Shown in pieces: positions 1-6,224 of a DNA stretch of 11,039 bases. Source of the DNA: Spongiibacteraceae bacterium UBA5047 (GTDB lineage Bacteria > Pseudomonadota > Gammaproteobacteria > Pseudomonadales > Spongiibacteraceae); assembly GCA_002415025.1 (NCBI GenBank), contig DIBR01000020.1, forward strand, positions 1 to 11,039. The letters run 5' to 3'. How positions within the stretch are numbered: the first letter of the stretch is position 1; the number at the start of each line of letters is the position of its first letter. The position numbers and the translations under genes were made by a program. The notes below the pieces were generated by a model, which made no database searches, was not told where the DNA came from, and saw only the letters and a list, made by a program, of their open reading frames with translations.

Positions 1-458
1 GAACCACCACGACCCAGCGTAGTGATATTGCCTTCTTCGTCCACACCCTGGAAGCCTGCCACAACAACAATGCGACCGGCATCGAGGTCTTTACGTATAA
101 GTTCGTTGTCTATTTCGCGAATACGCGCTTTTGTGTAAGCGCTGTCGGTCAGTATACGAACTTGCGCGCCGGTATAGGAACGCGCACCGTAGCCGCGCTC
201 TTCCAGAGCCATGCTCAACAAGGCGATGGTCACCTGCTCACCCGTAGACAGCAGAACGTCCATTTCCCTCGGGTTGGGACGTTCGCTCATCTCGCTAGCC
301 AGTGCCACCAGCCGATTGGTTTCACCACTCATCGCGGAGACAACCACAACCACATCGTGGCCCTGATCACGAAACTTGCCAACCTTGTCTGCAACCGCGG
401 CGATACGCTCCGCTGTGCCCACCGACGTACCGCCAAATTTTTGAACTATCAGGCTCAT
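1..458 (-). CDS. lysC: Aspartate kinase, N-terminal part (gene continues past the left edge)
   Basis: Aspartokinase phosphorylates L-aspartate with ATP, the first committed step to lysine, threonine, methionine and diaminopimelate; it acts in the cytoplasm. The reverse strand gives 152 codons before the window ends. Residues 7-14 (KFGGTSVG) are the nucleotide-binding signature of the amino acid kinase fold. A second conserved aspartokinase block follows near residues 66-77 (MDVLLSTGEQVT), and VVVAGFQG at 131-138 is also typical. The missing C-terminal half should carry the ACT regulatory domains. The ATG at 456-458 is preceded by a weak GGAA-type ribosome site. It follows alaS in the same direction; alaS-lysC, usually followed by csrA, is a common gammaproteobacterial order. 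No lysine riboswitch is visible in the 124-bp gap. Family call is very sure; completeness beyond the edge is unknown. Confidence 0.96.
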   Translation of the reverse strand, partial: MSLIVQKFGGTSVGTAERIAAVADKVGKFRDQGHDVVVVVSAMSGETNRLVALASEMSERPNPREMDVLLSTGEQVTIALLSMALEERGYGARSYTGAQVRILTDSAYTKARIREIDNELIRKDLDAGRIVVVAGFQGVDEEGNITTLGRGG

Positions 459-511
459 TGACTCAATTCCAAAACAAAAAACCCTGCGCTTTTTACCCTA
501 CGACTTCCCGA

Positions 512-567
512 TTCGCCTGCAGGGCAGGCTCCCACACCGTACCGTAGGAGCCTGCCCTGCAGGCGAA
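512..567. repeat. Inverted pair of REP units (REPIN-like) between alaS and lysC
   Basis: Two 21-nt arms at 512-532 and 547-567 are perfect reverse complements around a 14-nt spacer. Each arm is itself a small hairpin, with the stem GCCTGC/GCAGGC around a 3-nt loop. The outer end reads TTCGCC and the inner end reads GGCTCC or GGAGCC. A third copy of the unit lies at 10897-10920, so this is a dispersed repeat and not only a local terminator. On the transcript the two arms would form one long stem just after the alaS stop. It could end or trim the alaS message, or protect it from 3' decay. The lysC start is 54 bp further on. Confidence 0.85.
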
Positions 568-582
568 GGCACTGCAAACTAC

Positions 583-3174
583 TTAGTTACTACCCACATA
601 CTCAGCCGCTACCGCCAGCGCTTTATCCAAATCCGCCGGGTTATCACCACCACCCTGTGCCATATCGGGGCGCCCGCCACCCTTGCCGCCCACAATAGCC
701 GCGGCCTGACGGATAATATCGCCTGCCTTGAAGCGGTCCGTGAGGTCTTTGGTTACACCGGCAACCAGCGCTACCTTGCCGTCATCTACGGCCGCTAACA
801 GCAGTACGCCAGATTGCAGTTTGTCTTTCAGCTGATCGAGACTGCCGCGCAAGGATTTCGCATCTGCCCCTTCAATTTTTACAGCCAGAACCTTAACGCC
901 GTTTACATCTACCGCGTCGGCCGTCAGATCCTTGTTGCCTGCGGTTGCCAGCTTCGCTTTCAGGCGATCAAGCTCTTTCTGCAAGTCCCGGTTTCCCGAC
1001 AACAACTGCTTGAGCTTGCTATCAAAATTTTCCGGAGTTGCCTTCAAAGCCGCCATGGCCGCGGCCATTTTCTGGCGCTCGGCATCAATTTCCGCGAGCG
1101 CGTTGGCTCCGGTGACCGCTTCTATACGGCGAACACCGGAGGCAACACCATACTCGGCACTGATTCTGAGAAGACCGATATCGCCCGTGCGCGCCACGTG
1201 AGTACCGCCACACAGCTCTACCGAGAAATCACCGCCCATACTCAGCACCCGCACTTCATCGCCGTATTTCTCACCGAACAGCATCATGGCACCGGCTTTT
1301 TTGGCGCTATCAATGTCCATTTCACGGGTTTGCACGTCGGTGTTGGCGCGAATCTCACGGTTGACCAAAGCTTCTATCTCAGCGATTTGCTCACTGCTGA
1401 CCGCTTCGGGGTGTGAAAAGTCAAAACGCAGGCGCTCGGCATTGACCAGCGAGCCTTTCTGGGAAACGTGTTCACCCAAGACCTGACGCAGCGCCGCGTG
1501 CAGCAGATGCGTTGCCGAGTGATTGAGGGCCGTTGCCTGACGTATCTCTGCCGCAACCTGAGCCTGTACGCTATCACCGACATTCAGGGTGCCGCTAACG
1601 AGACTGCCATGATGCAAATGATGATCCGCGTTCTTTTGGGTGTCGAGCACTTCAAACCGGCAGTTGTCGTTACTTATTACACCTGCATCACCAACCTGCC
1701 CGCCGGATTCTGCATAAAACGGCGTTTTGTCGAGCACCACCAGACCTGCGTCATCTGCATTCAGGCTCGCGACCGACTCACTGCCCTTGTACAAGGCAAC
1801 AACTGTCGCCTCACAAGACAGCGCAGTGTAGCCACAAAACTCGGTAGCGCCGTCAATGTCCAGTTTTTCACCGGCAGCCATTTTGAACGAGCTGGCCGCT
1901 CGTGCGCGCTGGCGCTGGGCGTCCATCGCCACCTCAAAACCAGCCATGTCCAGCGTCAGGTCTTTTTCACGGGCTATATCAGCGGTCAAATCGACCGGAA
2001 AACCGTAGGTGTCGTAGAGCCGGAATACGGTATCGCCGGGAATAACGCTACCGGACAAACCCTCAAGGTCTTGCTCAAGGATGCGCATACCCTGATCAAG
2101 GGTCTTGGCAAACTGTTCCTCTTCATTCAGCAAAGCCTTTTCTATGCGAGCCTGCAATTTGCGCAGCTCGGGGTAGGCCTCACCCATCTCATCCGCCAGT
2201 GGGCCAACCAGCTTGTGGAAGAAGGGGTCAACCGCGCCCAGCTTGTTGCCGTGACGCGCAGCACGACGAATAATGCGGCGCAACACATAGCCCCGGCCTT
2301 CGTTGGACGGCATTACACCGTCGGCAATCAAAAAGGCGCAGGAGCGAATATGGTCGGCAATAACGCGTAGCGAGGTATTTTCCAGATCCGTTTCGCCTAC
2401 TACCGAGGCGGTGGCGCGAATCAGATTCTGGAACAGGTCAATCTCATAGTTACTGTGCACGCCCTGCAATACCGCCGCAACGCGCTCCAGTCCCATACCG
2501 GTATCAATGGAGGGGTTTGGCAGGGGGGTGAGCTCACCGCTGGCATCGCGGTTAAACTGCATAAACACCAGATTCCAGATTTCGATATAGCGATCGCCGT
2601 CGTCGTTCGGGCTGCCGGGAGGGCCGCCCGGCACATCTTCGCCGTGATCGTAGAAGATTTCAGAGCTGGGGCCACAAGGCCCTGTATCGCCCATCTGCCA
2701 GAAGTTGTCTTCATCCAGCCGGGAAAAACGCTCAGCGCTTACACCCATGTCCTTTAGCCAGATATCCGCCGCTTCGTCGTCAGATACGTGCACGGTGATC
2801 CAGAGTTTTTCCGGCGGCAGCTTGAAAACCTCGGTCAGCAGCTCCCAGGCAAACTGAATGGCTTCACGCTTGAAGTAGTCGCCAAAGCTGAAGTTGCCCA
2901 GCATTTCAAAAAAGGTGTGATGACGGGCGGTATAGCCTACATTTTCAAGGTCATTGTGTTTGCCGCCAGCGCGCACGCAACGCTGCGAGCTGGTCGCACG
3001 ACTGTAATTGCGCTGTTCGTCGCCCAGAAAAACGTCTTTAAACTGCACCATACCGGCATTGGTAAACAGTAGCGTCGGGTCGTTACCGGGCACCAGCGAA
3101 CTGCTGGCAACCGGGCTGTGGCCCTTGCTCTCAAAATACCGGATAAAGGCGTCGCGAATTTCAGCGCTCTTCAT
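583..3174 (-). CDS. alaS: Alanine--tRNA ligase
   Basis: Class II tRNA synthetase that charges tRNA-Ala in the cytoplasm and clears mischarged Ser and Gly through its editing domain. The product is 863 residues; the E. coli enzyme is about 876. Catalytic-domain blocks are NDPTLLFTNAGMVQFKD (31-47), RCVRAGGKHNDLENVG (65-80) and the glycine-rich SIDTGMGLERV (222-232). The editing domain carries HSATH (His552, His556) and CGGTH (Cys655, His659), the zinc-binding set of AlaRS/AlaX proteins. The C-terminal C-Ala domain ends with a Gly-rich GGKGGGRPDMAQGGG (829-843). I chose the ATG at 3172-3174, which begins MKSAEIRDAF. It matches the family start and has GGGAA about 7 nt upstream. The frame stays open to 3246, but those codons lie inside a leader hairpin. 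A promoter and hairpin precede the gene; a REP pair follows it. Confidence 0.98.
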   Translation of the reverse strand: MKSAEIRDAFIRYFESKGHSPVASSSLVPGNDPTLLFTNAGMVQFKDVFLGDEQRNYSRATSSQRCVRAGGKHNDLENVGYTARHHTFFEMLGNFSFGDYFKREAIQFAWELLTEVFKLPPEKLWITVHVSDDEAADIWLKDMGVSAERFSRLDEDNFWQMGDTGPCGPSSEIFYDHGEDVPGGPPGSPNDDGDRYIEIWNLVFMQFNRDASGELTPLPNPSIDTGMGLERVAAVLQGVHSNYEIDLFQNLIRATASVVGETDLENTSLRVIADHIRSCAFLIADGVMPSNEGRGYVLRRIIRRAARHGNKLGAVDPFFHKLVGPLADEMGEAYPELRKLQARIEKALLNEEEQFAKTLDQGMRILEQDLEGLSGSVIPGDTVFRLYDTYGFPVDLTADIAREKDLTLDMAGFEVAMDAQRQRARAASSFKMAAGEKLDIDGATEFCGYTALSCEATVVALYKGSESVASLNADDAGLVVLDKTPFYAESGGQVGDAGVISNDNCRFEVLDTQKNADHHLHHGSLVSGTLNVGDSVQAQVAAEIRQATALNHSATHLLHAALRQVLGEHVSQKGSLVNAERLRFDFSHPEAVSSEQIAEIEALVNREIRANTDVQTREMDIDSAKKAGAMMLFGEKYGDEVRVLSMGGDFSVELCGGTHVARTGDIGLLRISAEYGVASGVRRIEAVTGANALAEIDAERQKMAAAMAALKATPENFDSKLKQLLSGNRDLQKELDRLKAKLATAGNKDLTADAVDVNGVKVLAVKIEGADAKSLRGSLDQLKDKLQSGVLLLAAVDDGKVALVAGVTKDLTDRFKAGDIIRQAAAIVGGKGGGRPDMAQGGGDNPADLDKALAVAAEYVGSN

Positions 3175-3200
3175 GCAAATTCCCAAATGTAGATACAAAA

Positions 3201-3242
3201 CACCTGTCGGAGCCGCCAGAAGTAGGCGGCCGGCGACAGGTG
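3201..3242 (-). promoter_or_regulatory. Terminator-like hairpin in the alaS 5' leader
   Basis: An outer stem CACCTGTCG (3201-3209) pairs with CGACAGGTG (3234-3242). An inner stem GCCGCC (3212-3217) pairs with GGCGGC (3225-3230) around a 7-nt loop. Read on the minus strand, the stem is followed at once by TTTTGTATCT, a modest U-run. The alaS ribosome site and ATG come only 26 nt later, while the promoter is upstream of the hairpin. The structure is therefore inside the alaS leader RNA. It could act as an attenuator, as a protein- or tRNA-responsive element, or as a REP-derived hairpin. It could also terminate read-through from the upstream ycaR-like gene. The stem is seen directly; the role is inference. 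Confidence 0.7.
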
Positions 3243-3260
3243 CCAATTTAAAAGTTCGAA

Positions 3261-3289
3261 ATTATAGCGAAACCCGCGCGGCTTGTATC
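3261..3289 (-). promoter_or_regulatory. Putative sigma-70 promoter of alaS
   Basis: On the minus strand a perfect TATAAT (3261-3266) is preceded, after 17 bp, by GATACA (3284-3289). GATACA matches the -35 consensus at its last three positions only. The expected transcript start is near 3253-3255, giving a leader of about 80 nt that opens almost directly into the hairpin at 3201-3242. The promoter lies in the 143-bp gap between the ycaR-like gene and alaS. The -10 match and position make it convincing; the -35 box is weak. Confidence 0.65.
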
Positions 3290-3317
3290 CTGCAGCGGAT
3301 ATCAATATTGGCGCTAC

Positions 3318-3503
3318 CTAACCCAGCTTTTCGTCTGCGGTCAGCTGACGCGCCTCGGATTCCAGCATCACGGGAATGCCGTCGCGTACGGGGTAGGCCA
3401 AGCCGCTGGCCTTGCATACCAGCTCGTCTTTTTCCTGGTCGTACTCCAGGGGTGCCTTGCTGACGGGGCACACCAGAATTTCCAGTAACTTTTTGTCAAT
3501 CAT
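3318..3503 (-). CDS. UPF0434/Trm112-like small protein (YcaR family)
   Basis: A 61-residue protein closely matching the YcaR/UPF0434 pattern in length and motifs: KLLEILVCP near the N-terminus, DELVC in the middle, and LAYPVRDGIPVMLESEAR (35-52), the family signature. The Trm112 fold is a small zinc-ribbon-like domain that in eukaryotes and archaea activates methyltransferases. The bacterial role is not firmly established. Cys12 and Cys30 are present, but the position of a CxxC partner (residue 15) is Ser, so a full zinc site is unlikely. I chose the ATG at 3501-3503; an in-frame GTG four codons upstream (3513-3515) would add MRNA. The gene starts 23 bp after the peptidase stop and is probably co-transcribed with it. 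In many gammaproteobacteria this gene sits with lpxK and kdsB; here it does not. Confidence 0.9.
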   Translation of the reverse strand: MIDKKLLEILVCPVSKAPLEYDQEKDELVCKASGLAYPVRDGIPVMLESEARQLTADEKLG

Positions 3504-3526
3504 CGCGTTTCTCACTTAAATTACTG

Positions 3527-4336
3527 CTAAGGCCCTGCATCTACCGGCATGGCACCGACATGCAGCACCGGGTCGAGGCGCACCTTAAACCAATTCATAC
3601 GCCAGTCGAGATGCGGGCCTGTAGCACGACCGGTTGCGCCCACTTTACCCACCAACTGCCCCTGACGAACCTGCTGGCCTTCTTCTACCAGCACTTCACT
3701 GAGGTGGATAAAGGTCGATGACACCCCGAAGCCGTGATCCATAACCAGCGTGCCCCCGGAGAAATACATATCCGGATGCGCCAATCTCACCGTTGCATCG
3801 GCTGGCGCAACCACTGGCGTACCGGTGGCTGCGGCCACATCCACACCGTAGTGGGGGCGTCGAGGGTGGCCATTATAAACACGCTGACTACCGAATACAC
3901 CCGTAATTGGCCCCATTAAAGGCCAGATGAACGGCTGGCTGAAAGCCAGGCTATTACTGTCTTTCGCCCGGGCCCGACTGACCAGCGCACCCTCCTTGCG
4001 AATGCGGGCAAGCACCTCCGGCGGCGGTGTGACCGTGTTTTGCGGCACCCCGTCCACTCGCTGCACATCATACTGGCGCTGACGAACGGTTATGGGGTGT
4101 TCCGTGCAGTCTGCCCCGGAGCATATTTTCAGGGTGGAATGCGGCTTGGCGTCGCGGCCAAAACCAAACACGAAACGACCATCAGCCGTTGCGCGCAGTC
4201 GCTTGCCGTCAAAGTAGATCTGCTCTCCCGGCGCGGCCTTACCCAACAACAGGCCACCCTGCGCCATCTCTCCGCGCAGCTCCAGGGCCTCAACACCAGC
4301 GGACAACAAGAAAATGAAAAACAGAAAACCGCGCAT
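3527..4336 (-). CDS. Exported M23 (LytM) family metallopeptidase
   Basis: A 269-residue protein with a Sec signal (about residues 1-18, hydrophobic FLFFIFLL, likely cut after VEA). An all-beta N-terminal region follows, then a LytM domain at about 135-255. M23 enzymes cut peptide cross-links in peptidoglycan, or act as inactive activators of amidases. Visible active-site elements are HYGVD (His162 and Asp166, zinc ligands), His211 in FIHLS, and GPHLDW, where His242 is the expected catalytic His. The usual HxH motif reads HLD here, so Asp244 takes the place of the third zinc ligand. Asp can bind zinc, so activity is possible but unproven. The ATG at 4334-4336 has a strong AAGGAAGG ribosome site. 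It is divergent from greB and lies just upstream of the ycaR-like gene. Family sure; the exact bond cleaved is unknown. Confidence 0.92.
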   Translation of the reverse strand: MRGFLFFIFLLSAGVEALELRGEMAQGGLLLGKAAPGEQIYFDGKRLRATADGRFVFGFGRDAKPHSTLKICSGADCTEHPITVRQRQYDVQRVDGVPQNTVTPPPEVLARIRKEGALVSRARAKDSNSLAFSQPFIWPLMGPITGVFGSQRVYNGHPRRPHYGVDVAAATGTPVVAPADATVRLAHPDMYFSGGTLVMDHGFGVSSTFIHLSEVLVEEGQQVRQGQLVGKVGATGRATGPHLDWRMNWFKVRLDPVLHVGAMPVDAGP

Positions 4337-4463
4337 CTACCTTCCTTCAATCAGTTCGCCGGAAACGCCGTACTTATACCGGCCTGCAACTCGTTATTTC
4401 ATACATTAATAGCCGACACTACATTAAGATATCGAACCCTTACTGGATCTGATTCGAAAAACC

Positions 4464-4961
4464 ATGAGTCGTTATCGCCCGCCGCGCCCGCGTGGCTCAG
4501 CTTACATCACCCCCGAAGGGGAAAAAACCTTGCGCGACGAGCTGCGCCAGCTCTGGAAGGTTGAGCGCCCGCAGGTAACAGCGGTTGTGCATGAGGCCGC
4601 GAAAAATGGCGACCGCTCCGAAAATGGCGACTATATCTACGGCAAGCGGCGCTTGCGCGAAATCGACAGCCGGGTGCGTTTCCTTACCAAACGGCTGGAG
4701 GAGCTGACGGTTGTTCACCGCCCCCCTGCCGACAGGGCCAAGGTCTATTTTGGTGCCTGGGTAACTCTGGAAGCCGAAGATGGCAGCACCGCCGAGTACC
4801 GCATTGTTGGCCCCGACGAATTCGACCTGAGCAAAAGAATGCTGTCGATGGATTCTCCCCTCGCCCGCGCCATGCTGGGCAAGCGCATCGACGACGAGGT
4901 GCGGGTGCAAACGCCAAATGGTGTACAGGAATATTATGTGCTGGGGCTGCGCTACGATTGA
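4464..4961 (+). CDS. greB: Transcription elongation factor GreB
   Basis: GreB enters the secondary channel of RNA polymerase and stimulates cleavage of backtracked RNA so that stalled complexes resume. The product is 165 residues; E. coli GreB is about 158. Residues 12-85 form the N-terminal coiled coil. It contains NGDRSENGDYIYGKRRLREID (48-68), with Asp50 and Glu53 at the acidic tip that coordinates catalytic magnesium. The remainder is the FKBP-like C-terminal domain (VYFGAWVTLE, SPLARAMLGK, YYVLGLRYD). YIYGKRRLREID points to GreB rather than GreA. No clear Shine-Dalgarno lies before the ATG at 4464. It diverges from the M23 peptidase across 127 bp, and its last 10 bp overlap the 3' end of the opposing transporter gene. 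Confidence 0.97.
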   Translation: MSRYRPPRPRGSAYITPEGEKTLRDELRQLWKVERPQVTAVVHEAAKNGDRSENGDYIYGKRRLREIDSRVRFLTKRLEELTVVHRPPADRAKVYFGAWVTLEAEDGSTAEYRIVGPDEFDLSKRMLSMDSPLARAMLGKRIDDEVRVQTPNGVQEYYVLGLRYD

Positions 4962-5812
4962 GCCCGCACCGTGCGGTCCGGGCGCAGGTTTATCCAGATG
5001 CCGGCCAACATCAAGGCCGCTCCTGCAAATACCCACAGTTCAAGCGGCTCATTGAATACCCACCAGGCAATCACCGCGATGAGCGGCAAGCGCAGAAAGT
5101 CCATCGGAATCACGATGTTCGCTGGCGCCAACGACAGTGCTTTGGCCAGACAGTAGTGCGCCGTCAGGGCCGTCAGGGCGATTGCCAGCAAACAGGGCCA
5201 CTGCCATGTGGGAGGCCAAACGGGGTCATAAGCAAAAGCGATTCCCGCCATTGGCAACTGCAGAAAATTCATCAGCACCATTACCGACATCGGATTGTCG
5301 GTAATGGTGATTTTCCGGGTCAGGGTGTGCACCAGACCAAAGGCCAGTGCTCCTGCCAGCATAACAATTGTGCCGGTTTCTACCGCCACAAACCCGGGAC
5401 GCACAATCACCAATGTTCCGGCAAAGCCCAGCATCACGGCCCACAGGCTCCGGCGCGTAATCTGCTCATTGACCAGCAAGGCCGCAAACAGCACCGCCCA
5501 GATGGGCACAGTAAACTCCAGCGCAAACACCTGCGCCAGTGGTATCAGCGCGATGGCAACAAACCAGGCGTACTGTGCGAAAAAATGCACGCTGTGACGA
5601 ACAAGATGCGTGAAGGGTTGCCGAACTCTCAGGCGATGCATGCCGATTACCGGCAGGCAAAGCAGCAGTATGCCTACCGCAAGGATATTGCGATAAAACA
5701 TTAGCTGCATCGCGCTGAGATCGCCCAGCACGATGCGTGCGGCTACGGCCATGGCTGAAAACGAGGCTATGGCGCCGAGCATCCAGCAGGCGGCGCGCAA
5801 AAGGTTTGTCAT
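4952..5812 (-). CDS. EamA/DMT family transporter
   Basis: A 286-residue inner-membrane protein of the drug/metabolite transporter superfamily. It has two EamA repeats at about 8-138 and 150-280 and some ten hydrophobic segments. Typical features are a conserved FYRN near the end of the second segment, FTVPIWAVLFAALLVNEQITRR closing the first repeat, and AWWVFNEPLELWVFAGAALMLAGI closing the second. Members export amino acids, metabolites or drugs; the substrate cannot be read from sequence. The ATG at 5810-5812 is preferred. An in-frame TTG at 5825-5827 would add five residues, and neither has a good ribosome site. It starts 34 bp after the cytochrome c stop on the same strand with no evident terminator, so it may be the last gene of that operon. 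Its 3' end overlaps greB by 10 bp. Confidence 0.93.
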   Translation of the reverse strand: MTNLLRAACWMLGAIASFSAMAVAARIVLGDLSAMQLMFYRNILAVGILLLCLPVIGMHRLRVRQPFTHLVRHSVHFFAQYAWFVAIALIPLAQVFALEFTVPIWAVLFAALLVNEQITRRSLWAVMLGFAGTLVIVRPGFVAVETGTIVMLAGALAFGLVHTLTRKITITDNPMSVMVLMNFLQLPMAGIAFAYDPVWPPTWQWPCLLAIALTALTAHYCLAKALSLAPANIVIPMDFLRLPLIAVIAWWVFNEPLELWVFAGAALMLAGIWINLRPDRTVRAQS

Positions 5813-5846
5813 GATGGGCAGGCTCAAGCCGGGTTGAAAGAAAAGC

Positions 5847-6224
5847 TTACTCGGAAAATGTCTTCAGGTATTCAATCACGTCGGCGCGATCCTGCGCGTC
5901 GGGGATACCCAGGCTCATCATCATATTGCCCGGCAGGAATTTTTGCGGATCGGCCAACCATATATCCATCAACGCAGGCGTCCAGACAAAATCGGCATTT
6001 TTTAGCGCATCCGAGTAGTAATCAAACCCCGCCTGACTACCGACCTTCTTGTTGAAGATATTCCACAAACTGGGGCCGTTATTGTGACCTACCACTTTCT
6101 CGGGGTAGTGACAGGTACGGCAAGGGCCAAAGGCGAGCTGACCGCGCCTGGCGTCACCCTCGGGCATATCAGCCAACAACGGAGTCGCCGCCAGAAACAA
6201 AAACAAGGCAAGCATCACTTTCAC
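5847..6224 (-). CDS. Periplasmic monohaem class I cytochrome c
   Basis: A 125-residue protein with a Sec signal (about 1-18, cut near LLA-DM). The haem motif CRTCH has Cys35 and Cys38 as thioether ligands and His39 as axial ligand. GPSLWNIFNKKVGSQAGFDYYSDAL follows the haem site, as in cytochrome c2/c550-like proteins. PGNMMM (98-103) should supply the axial Met, probably Met102. It would carry electrons in the periplasm. The start is GTG at 6222-6224, overlapping the TGA of the flavoprotein gene as GTGA, with a GGGGGG ribosome site six bases upstream. An internal ATG at 6213-6215 is possible but would drop the charged N-region of the signal. The overlap argues strongly that this is the electron-accepting partner of the flavoprotein next door. 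Confidence 0.94.
   Translation of the reverse strand: MKVMLALFLFLAATPLLADMPEGDARRGQLAFGPCRTCHYPEKVVGHNNGPSLWNIFNKKVGSQAGFDYYSDALKNADFVWTPALMDIWLADPQKFLPGNMMMSLGIPDAQDRADVIEYLKTFSE

Noticed and set aside
459..582. Lysine riboswitch upstream of lysC
   Set aside because: The gap is only 124 bp, and 56 of those are the REP pair; no lysine riboswitch elements are visible.
1468..2370. A 300-codon open frame on the plus strand
   Set aside because: It is antisense to alaS, whose product is unmistakable; the translation shows no domain.
3175..3246. A 24-codon N-terminal extension of AlaRS in frame
   Set aside because: These codons fall within the leader hairpin, and the family start MKSAEIRDAF with a ribosome site is at 3174.
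3504..3515. GTG start adding MRNA to the YcaR-like protein
   Set aside because: Family members begin close to the ATG at 3503, so the extension is less likely, though not excluded.
5813..5827. TTG start for the EamA transporter
   Set aside because: It adds five residues without a better ribosome site; the ATG at 5812 begins right before the first membrane segment.
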